A stretch of 64,000 bases of DNA, taken from Hymenopus coronatus. Taxonomy: Eukaryota > Arthropoda > Insecta > Mantodea > Hymenopodidae. The stretch is from assembly GCA_030762935.1 (NCBI GenBank), contig CM060882.1, forward strand, positions 22,077,001 through 22,141,000, in the 5' to 3' direction. Made by a program: the position numbers and the translations under genes. Shown piece after piece: positions 56,956-64,000 of the stretch; the first letter of the stretch is position 1; each line of letters begins with the position of its first letter. Under the pieces are notes generated by a model. The model did not search any database. It saw only the letters and a list, made by a program, of their open reading frames with translations, and was not told the origin of the DNA.

Positions 56956-57789
56956 TCTGATGTGTTCCATTCACATGACTTTCTCTACATCTCTGCAACA
57001 AATTATTGCAAAAAGCTAATGCTTCCATAGGTTAAAGTGATAGTCAAAAGCTGGTTGCTATGTGACTGACGTTCCTTTGTTTGTATGGACAGAAATTCCT
57101 GTATGAGAAAAGTATAAGTTTTTTAAAAGAATGGCGTGTTATTTATGGACGCTCTTTAACTGCTGTGGTTCTCGGCGTCCCATTCTATACTGGGCGTGAA
57201 AGACCGCTTAATTTTGCTCAGAGGCCTCTCTATCAGGCTTGAGGTTCTTTTAAGTGCCGTAAATCTACGACACGGGACCCACGGCTTTACTTCCCTTCCG
57301 AAGGAAGCCATGCTAAGGATTTTTTACACCCGAAAAAATCCATCGTCCTCCGCCGGGTTTGAACCCGCAACCTTGGGTATATGAAGTCAGCATGGTAACC
57401 ATTACACCACGGAGGGCGACTAAGTTTTTTAAAGCTGAAACCAAAAACATTGTAGTAAGTTTTTGTGTATCTCTTGCCGTTTAGCAGTTATGCAAAATTC
57501 CGGAAAATTCATCCAGAATAAGGTAGTCTTCAGTGGCTTTACACAGAAAATTCAAGATATACATTTTATTTGTCAGGTAAACATCTTTAATATACGAAAT
57601 TTTAATCAAAATCGTTAGACATTTTTAAGAAAATCAAAATTTTCAAAACATTCTCCACGTAAAGGGTAGTTGGCTGTGGGGGAATTTTGTTGAAAGTCTT
57701 CGTTTCGCATCCTTGGAAGAAACCACACTTAAATACCAAGTTTGGTATTCAACGGTCTTTTCGTTTTTCAGCTCTTTTGTCACCACGCG

Positions 57790-57840
<51 letters not shown>

Positions 57841-57999
57841 ACATGCGCGGGAAGACACTCAGGCGCGCAAACACACACGGACCTTTTTATCAAAATATTT
57901 TTGTTAATTCAGGGGACCAAAAACATGTATATCCGGTGAAATCTCGCTATCGATTTTTTGTGTGGAATGCACTATGTGCATAGTACGTGTAGAGAAAGT
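56956..57999 (-). mobile_element. Hel-1 interrupted by SINE-A
   Basis: Starts TCTGATGTGTTCCATTCACAT and ends ACGTGTAGAGAAAGT. A small deletion near 57026. SINE-A at 57128-57420. AC and GC dinucleotide run at 57786-57838. Confidence 0.9.
57115..57433 (-). mobile_element. SINE-A with 13-bp target duplication
   Basis: The duplication TAAGTTTTTTAAA lies at 57115-57127 and 57421-57433, in Hel-1 sequence. The SINE (57128-57420) keeps both pol III boxes: inverse box B GGGTTTGAACCC near 57355-57366 and inverse box A CCATTACACCA near 57399-57409. It is the best-preserved copy in the window. Confidence 0.92.
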
Positions 58000-58011
58000 A
58001 AAAATTTATAA

Positions 58012-58864
58012 GTGCACCATTCACATGCCTTTCTCTACATCTCTGCAACACATTATTGTTAAAAGCTTATGATTCTATTTATTTCATGCTAATCGACAAA
58101 AAATTAGCAGAAATAGTATTATTACTTGGTTCCTTGTAAGTAGAAGAGAAATAAGGGAGTACCATAGGTTAAAGTGATGGTCAAAAGCTAGTTGCTATGT
58201 GACTGATGTTCCTTTATTTGTATGAACAGGAGTTGACAAATTCCTGTATGAGAAAGGTTAAGTTTTTCGAAGCTGAAAACAAAAACAAGGAATATCTCAA
58301 ACACGCCTAACTCCACGAAAGAATGTATAGGATATATATTGTGTGTTTTAATGTGCTCTACATTTTTTGTATCATAAGTTTTTATCTATCTCTTACGGCT
58401 TAGCAGTTATGCAAAATTCCGTAAAATTCACTCAGAATAAAGTAGTCTTCAGAGGTTATTCCCAGAAAATTCAAAATATAAATTTTATTTGTCAGGTAAA
58501 TATCTTTAATATACGATATTTTAATCAAAATCGTTAGAGCCATTTTTTAGAAAATCAAATTTTTCGAAAAAAGTTCCATGTATAGGGTAGTTTGTGGTGT
58601 TTTTTTTTCTGAAAATCTTCGTGTCGCGTTACTGGAAGATAATAAACTTAAATGCCAAGTATGGGCTTTAACGGTCCTTTCGTTTTTTCGCTATGCTGCC
58701 CCCCCTCACACACGGGCATTTTTCTAAAAATGTTTTTTTTTTTTTTTTTTTGTATTCAGGGAGTCTCAAAACATGTATTTCCGGTGAAATCTCGGTATCG
58801 AATTTTTGGGTACAATACAATACCTTCTCTATACATTATGTACATAGTTCGTATAGAGAAAGTA
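58012..58864 (-). mobile_element. Hel-1, near full length
   Basis: Starts ACCATTCACATGCCTTTCTC and ends TTCGTATAGAGAAAGT. T run at 58732-58751. Confidence 0.9.
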
Positions 58865-58869
58865 TTAGT

Positions 58870-59396
58870 TCTACGAAAAAATATATATGTGCCATAAATT
58901 ACTTGCTTTAACGAGATCTACATTTTTTGTGTACTAATCTTATGTCTATCACTTACCAGTTAAGCAAATTCAGAGAAAATTATCCAGAACAAACGGGACT
59001 TTAAAGATGTCTATTCCCACAAAATTCAAGATAAACATTTCATTTGTTGTTTTAATATCTTTAGGATACGGTATTTTAATCAAAATCGTTAGAGCCATTT
59101 TTGAGGAAATAAAAATTTATAATTATCCATGTAAAGGGTAGTTGAGTGTGGGGAGATTTTCTTGGGAATCTTCATGTCACATCCTTGGAAGATACCAAAC
59201 TTAAATACCAAGTTTGGTATTTAAAGCTGTTTTTATTTTTGGGCTATGTTGCCCACAGACACACACACGGATGTTTTTCTAAAAATATATATTTTTTTTC
59301 TTTTTTGGATTCAGGGGTTCTCATAACATATATTTCGGTGAAATCTAGGTATCGAATTTTTGGGTGCCATACAATACCTTCTCTATACACTATGTA
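58870..59396 (-). mobile_element. Hel-1 5' two thirds
   Basis: Runs from ACGAAAAAATATATATGTGCC to CTCTATACACTATGTAG; the last bases of the hairpin are replaced by the next module. Confidence 0.83.
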
Positions 59397-59467
59397 GGCT
59401 ATCAAATTTTTGGGTGTAATGCAATACCCTCTTTATACACTTTGTGCATAGTACGTGTAGACAAAGT
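59397..59467 (-). mobile_element. Extra Hel-1 5'-terminal module
   Basis: Starts GGCTATCAAATTTTTGGGTG and ends ACGTGTAGACAAAGT; about 70 bp. Confidence 0.78.
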
Positions 59468-59475
59468 AAAAATGC

Positions 59476-59766
59476 TCATTGTAAAGGCTAGTTAGGGTTG
59501 AGAATTTCCTTGAAAATCTTCGTGTCGTATCCATGGAATGATGAACTTAAATACCAAGTTTGGTATTTACTTTTTTCAGCTATGCTGCCAATAGACACGC
59601 ACACACATGCCCATTTTTATAAATAAATAAGTATAAATATATATATATGGAGTCAGGGGTTCTCAAAATGTAATTCCGGTAAAATCACGGTAAGCAATTT
59701 TTGGGTGGAATACAATACTTTCTCCATTTATATTGTGCACATTATACATACGTGCTAGGGAAAGTA
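59476..59766 (-). mobile_element. Hel-1 5' fragment
   Basis: Starts TTGTAAAGGCTAGTTAGGG and ends CGTGCTAGGGAAAGT. Third same-orientation 5' end within 400 bp. Confidence 0.78.
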
Positions 59767-59837
59767 AACGTGTATGCCATACCTGAGGAAAGAAAAATGA
59801 TAATACACACAGACAGCCGAATAAATAATGCTGCTGA

Positions 59838-60060
59838 AATATCTGATGTGTTCGATTCACATGATTCTTAGTACCTGTTCAACAATTCATACAAAAGCTG
59901 ATTATTATTTCTACTTCATGCTAATGAGGACAAACATTAACAGAAGTAGCTTTATTACCCAGTTCCTTATAAGGTTTTGTAAGAATAATTCCGGGAACAA
60001 TTAGTAAAGGCAATTATGTGGAATTTCTGTAGTTTGGCTAACCAGCATAGAAACTAAAAA
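59838..60060 (-). mobile_element. Hel-1 3' fragment plus a second repeat
   Basis: 59838-59975 starts TCTGATGTGTTCGATTCACAT. 59976-60050 (TTTGTAAGAATAATTCCGG, then GGCAATTATGTGGAATTTCTG) recurs at 62075-62135 and belongs to another diverged repeat. Confidence 0.6.
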
Positions 60061-60909
60061 ACTGATGTGTCCCATTCAAATGACTTTCTCCACATCTGTA
60101 ACAAATTGTTACCAAGCTTATTGCTCTATCTATTTCATGGTAATCGACATAAACATGATCAGAAACGGTCTTATTACTTAGTTCCTTATAAGTAGAAGGG
60201 AAATAAGGGAATACACTAGGCTAAACCGACAGTCAAATGTTTTCAAATGTGGTTGCCATGGAATTGAAATCCGTTTCTTGGTGGCCAAGCGTTGACAAGT
60301 TCCTATATGAGAGAAATTTAAGTATTTTAAGACTGAAACCAATAACAACAAATATCTCCAAAACAGTCAACTTCACGAAAAAATGTTGTATATTTAATGG
60401 AGATTTATATGTTTTGTAGTAAGCTTTTATTTATCTCTTACGGTTTATCAATCATGCAAAATTCAGAAAAAATGTCAGAATAAAGAGATATTCAATACTA
60501 TTTCTAGAAGATTCAAGATATATATTTTGTCATATAGATACATTTAATATACGATATTTTAATCAAAATCGTTACAGCCATTTTTGAAAAAGTTAAGTTT
60601 TTTGATAATTGTTCCATGTAAAAGATAGTTGGGTTGGGAGAATTTTCTTGAAAATCTTCGTATCACATCCTTGGAAGATAACAAACTTAAATTCCAAGTT
60701 TGGTATTTAACTGTCTTTTCGTTTTTGAGCTATCCTGTTTACAGATACAGACACACACGTACACACACGGACATTTTCCTAAAAATGCTTCTCTTTTTTT
60801 GGATTTAGGGGGACCCAAAACATCTATTTCCGGTGAAATCTCGGTATCTAATTTTTGGGTGGAATATGCCTTCTCTAAACACTATGTACATAATACGTAT
60901 AGAGAAAGT
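60061..60909 (-). mobile_element. Hel-1, full length
   Basis: Starts CTGATGTGTCCCATTCAAATG and ends ACGTATAGAGAAAGT. Small deletion in the hairpin segment near 60867. Confidence 0.9.
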
Positions 60910-60978
60910 AAAAGTTTTATTATTATTTCTACTTTATTATAATCAAGACAAAGATTAGCAGAAATAGTGATTTTTTTT

Positions 60979-61842
60979 ACTTTCTCTACATGTACTATGT
61001 ACATAGTGTATAGAGAAAGAATTGTATTCCACCCAAAAATTCGATACCGAGATTTCACCGGAAATACATGTTTTGGGTCCCCCTGAATAAAAAAAAAGCA
61101 TTTTTACAAAAAGGTCCGTGTTGTGTGTATCTGTGTGTCTGTGTGCCTGTTGGCAGCATAGCTCAAAAACGAAAAGACCGTTAAATACCAAACCTAGTAT
61201 TTAAGTTTGGTGTCTTCTAAGGATGCTACACGAAGATTTTCAAGAAAATCCCCCCAACCCCAACTACTCTTTACTTGGAACATTTTTCGAAAATTTTGAT
61301 TTTCTTAAAAATGACTAACGATTTTGATTAAAATGTCAAATATTAAAGATATTTACCTGACAAATAAAATGTATATCTTGAATTTTCTGGGAATAGCCTC
61401 TGAAGACTACTTTATTCTGGATGAATTTTACGAAATGTTGCTTAACTGCTAAACCGTAAAAGATGGACAAAAACTTAACACACAAAAAATGTAGAGCACA
61501 TTAAAACATACAATTTATGTCATATTCATTTTTTTTTCGTGGAGTTGATCGTTTTTGACATATTCCTTGTTTTAGGTTTCAGCTTTGAAAAACTTGTACT
61601 TTTCTCATATAGGAGTTTGTTAACTCCTGTCCATACAAACAAAGAAATTTCAATCACATAGCAACCAGCTTTTGACTATCACTTTAACCTATGGTACTCC
61701 CTTATTTCGGTTCTGTATACAAGGAGCAAGTAATAAGGCTATTTCTGCTAAATTTTTCTCGATTAGCATGAAGTAAATAGAAGCATAAGCGTTTTAATAC
61801 TATTCTTGCAGAGATACAGAGAAAGTCATGTGAATGGAACAC
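60979..61842 (+). mobile_element. Hel-1, full length, consensus-like
   Basis: Starts ACTTTCTCTACATGTACTATG after T8 and ends GTGAATGGAACAC, where a T tract and a SINE-A replace the last bases. Confidence 0.92.
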
Positions 61843-62032
61843 TTTTTTTTTTTTTTTTTTTTATGGACGCTTTTTGACTGCTGTGGTTCTCAGCGTCCCA
61901 TTCTATATGGGGTGAAAGACCGCTTAATTTTGTTCAGAGGCCTCTATCAGGCTAGAATTTCTTTTACGTGCAGTAAATATACGAAATGAATATGAAGTTA
62001 GCATGGTAACTATTATACCAATGAGGACGACC
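61843..62032 (-). mobile_element. SINE-A, shortened
   Basis: T run at 61843-61862 (SINE poly(A) on the minus strand), then TTCTCAGCGTCCCATTCTAT and GTTAGCATGGTAACTATTATACC. The stretch with box B is deleted. Confidence 0.82.
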
Positions 62033-62330
62033 GCTGAAATAGTGTTATTACTTTGTATTTCTTTGTCCTAAGATTTTGTAAGAGTTTTTCTGGAATAATT
62101 AGTGAAGCCAGTTATGTGGAATTTGTGTAGTTAGTGGGTCAAATGCAAGACTTTCTGTAGCTTGGCTAAGCAGCAAAGATGACGCAAAACCAATAGATGC
62201 TTAGCAAGATGTTGTACATGTCTATTGTGTTTGATACGCATTGTCTGCAAATTTCCATCAAACCTCAATAACAAAGGAAACGCCTATGTACATTTAAACG
62301 AGGAACAATAGAAAGCTCTGAGGTTTAAAC
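62033..62330. other. Diverged repeat and unassigned sequence
   Basis: 62064-62190 resembles 59976-60050 (TTTGTAAGAGTTTTTCTGGA, GTTATGTGGAATTTGTG). No coding signature. Confidence 0.45.
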
Positions 62331-62660
62331 CGGCCACGTGCTATGACGACAGCCAGGGGAAGAAACGGAGCACGTGATGGCGGATCCCGGAAGCTGAGGA
62401 ATGTAAACTCAGAACAAATAATTAAGAACACGTGAGCGGAAGTGGTCCAGGAAAGTTTTGCCCTGCTTTTGTCTCGCGAGGAGAGCACCGGAAGCTCTCC
62501 AAGACGTCGTCGCTAGGCTGTACACCTGCCGTCCATGCCGCGGAATACGAATGAGGAGATGGCGCGCGTGGTTTTTCTGGTTCATCGAACCTCTCTCTTA
62601 GAGCACCTGCCCGCAATCCAACCAATCAAAACCACGCACCGGCCTCACAACAAATATCGT
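62331..62660. promoter_or_regulatory. CpG-rich stretch with clustered E-box and ETS-like motifs
   Basis: CACGTG occurs at 62335, 62371 and 62429. CGGAAG-type motifs lie near 62388, 62436 and 62488. An inverted-CCAAT-like AACCAATCA lies near 62618. CpG is much denser than in the surrounding sequence. This could be an enhancer or promoter of a gene outside the window, or a GC-rich piece of another repeat. No transcript start can be assigned. Confidence 0.35.
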
Positions 62661-62866
62661 CGTGTCTTCTCTGAAAAATAACAGTTTGTCGCTAAAGGGA
62701 AGGTCTTTTCTTTGTTAACAACTTGGGGGATTCACGAGGATTTTACGGTACACAGAGCAGTGATGTGCAAAACTCTCATAGCTGTCTCTACTGGTTAAAA
62801 CTTTAACCTTTATCAGAGAGAGAGAGAGAGCGCGAAAACTATAAATAGATCTGTCCTTACTAAAAC
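62661..62866. other. Unassigned
   Basis: Contains a short GA run at 62814-62831. No other signature. Confidence 0.4.
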
Positions 62867-62867
62867 T

Positions 62868-63275
62868 CTGATGTGTTGCATTTGCATGATTTTATTTCCA
62901 GCTCATTCTCCTACAAACTTTTCATTTTCTTCTGTCTATATATATATTTTAATCAAAATCGTAGGCTTTATTTTAAAAAAAGAATCTAATGTGCTCAATT
63001 CACAAGAATTTCTCTACACCTTTGTAACAAATTATTGTTAAAAAGTTTATTCTTCTATCTACATGCTAATCGAAATAAACATTACCAGAAATGTTCTTAT
63101 TACTTAGTCCCTCATAAGTTGAAGGGAATAAGGGAATACACTAAGCCAAACCTACAGTCAAATCTTTTAAAGCCAGCTATATGATATAATTGAAATTACC
63201 TTCTCTATACATGACTAGAATGAAAAAAAGTGAATAGCGACTTCCCAATTTGAGAAAAGTATTGGAAATATATTA
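62868..63275 (-). mobile_element. Two diverged Hel-1 3' fragments
   Basis: 62868-62970 (CTGATGTGTTGCATTTGCATG to ATTTTAATCAAAATCGTAGG) and 62984-63275 (TCTAATGTGCTCAATTCACA onward), same orientation. Confidence 0.72.
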
Positions 63276-63280
63276 AAAAA

Positions 63281-64000
63281 TCTGATGTGTTCCATTCACA
63301 TGACTTTCTCTATAGCTCTCCAACAAATTATTGTTAAAAAGCTTATACCTCTATTTACTTCACGCTACTCGAGAACAAATTAGCAGAAATAGTCTTATTA
63401 TTTGTTTCCTTGTAAGTAGAAGCGAAATAAGGGAGTGCCATAGGTTAAAGTGATAGTCAAAAGCTGGTTGCTATGTGACAAGTTCCTTTGTTTATATGGA
63501 CAGGAGTTGACAAATTCCTATATGAGAAAATTAAGATTTTCATAGCTGAAACCAAAAACAATGAATGTCTCAAAAACGATCAACTCCACGACAAAAGTGT
63601 ATATGGCATAAATTGTGTGTTTTAACGTGCTCTACATTTCTTGTATTGTAGGTTTTTTTATCTAAGTCTTACGGTTTAGCAGTTATGCAAAATTCCGTAA
63701 AATTCATCCAGAATAAATTAAGCCAGAAAATTCAAGATATACATTTCGTTTTTCAGGTAAATACCTTTAATATTTGATATTTTAATCAAAATCGTTAAAG
63801 CTATTTTTGCGAAAATTAAAATTTTCGAAAAAGTTCCATGTAAAGGGTAGTTTGGGGGGGGGATATTTCTCAAAATCTTCGTGTCGCATCCCTGGAAGAT
63901 ACTAAACTTAAATACCAAGTTTGGTATTTTACCGATTTACACACACACACACACACACACACATACGGACCTTTTTGTGAAAATGCTTTCTTTGGATATA
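63281..64000 (-). mobile_element. Hel-1 copy running off the window
   Basis: Starts TCTGATGTGTTCCATTCACAT and continues through the AC tract (63938-63962) to the window end; hairpin end not seen. Confidence 0.9.

Noticed and set aside
260..57420. tRNA genes at the box A/box B matches
   Set aside because: No good cloverleaf or anticodon arm, long non-tRNA body attached, target duplications present and multiple diverged copies: these are SINEs.
5855..61191. A recurring peptide (KYQVWYLTDFSFLSYAVHRHTHTHT and variants) in more than 20 frames, looking like a protein family
   Set aside because: All lie in Hel-1 copies, on both strands, with frames opened by the AC/TG tract and closed by stops in most copies. 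The complementary strand of the same segment gives a second false family (FSIFQGCDTKILRKIPPP), and there is no codon-level conservation.
62294..62625. Minus-strand frames of 64-67 codons in the CpG-rich patch as a coding exon
   Set aside because: The two frames overlap in different phases and neither shows a domain; GC-rich DNA gives long frames by chance.

Overview
This window looks like intergenic or intronic DNA from a large, repeat-rich animal genome, most likely an arthropod and probably an insect. The reasons are AT-rich sequence, abundant mariner, piggyBac and Helentron-like DNA transposons, several tRNA-derived SINE families, degraded non-LTR retrotransposon pieces, satellites and long microsatellites. 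I see no intact host gene, no rRNA and no functional tRNA gene. I cannot name the species; a cockroach or termite-like genome would fit, but that is a guess. Nearly every open frame of 60 to 170 codons is a translation of a repeat. The recurring peptide around KYQVWY..FSFLSY and the frames rich in SLTH or VCVC are examples.

The dominant component is one non-autonomous family, called Hel-1 here. It is about 0.8 to 0.9 kb long, is present as roughly 55 copies or fragments in both orientations, and fills about half the window. In its forward orientation it starts with ACTTTCTCTACA followed by a hairpin whose core is the palindrome CTATGTACATAG. It has a variable TG microsatellite near the left third. 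It ends with TGTAGAGAAAGT (the inverse of the start) and a short terminal stem-loop (ATGTG/CACAT), closing at CAGA. Copies lie between T tracts with no clear target duplication. A paralogous empty site at 8611-8888 versus 10451-11585 shows the boundaries. These traits resemble Helentron-associated elements (HINEs). No autonomous partner is present in the window.

Layout. 1-700: Hel-1 with a SINE-A nested in it. 1674-2900: decayed mariner. 3141-4910: microsatellites, mostly a 1.6-kb GTGA array. 5323-6197: Hel-1. 6270-7640: LINE RNase H remnant and a GC-rich retroposon-like segment. 7738-16105: SINEs and a dense Hel-1 cluster, with a 696-bp inverted-duplication mariner at 9720-10415. 17160-19660: two SINE-B fragments, a LINE 3' end and Hel-1 copies. 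20177-21095: internally deleted Tc1/mariner element with TIRs of about 95 bp. 21559-25926: Hel-1 cluster. 26381-27692: 121-bp satellite. 28303-31417: Hel-1 copies. 31433-31560: single diverged relative of the 121-bp unit. 31613-32394: 52-bp satellite. 34290-35429: mariner pseudogene. 36101-42547: Hel-1 cluster. 42777-44556: TTAA-flanked piggyBac-like element carrying nested Hel-1 and SINE-C insertions. 47074-47871: SINE-C split by a 564-bp insertion with an 8-bp target duplication. 48022-55956: Hel-1 nests, a CT-rich minisatellite and SINE-D. 56058-64000: more Hel-1 copies, two SINE-A copies and a short CpG-rich stretch with clustered CACGTG and CGGAAG motifs.

The components do not form a pathway. 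The window records repeated cycles of insertion, in which elements landed inside one another, often at the T tracts or the palindromic core of Hel-1.
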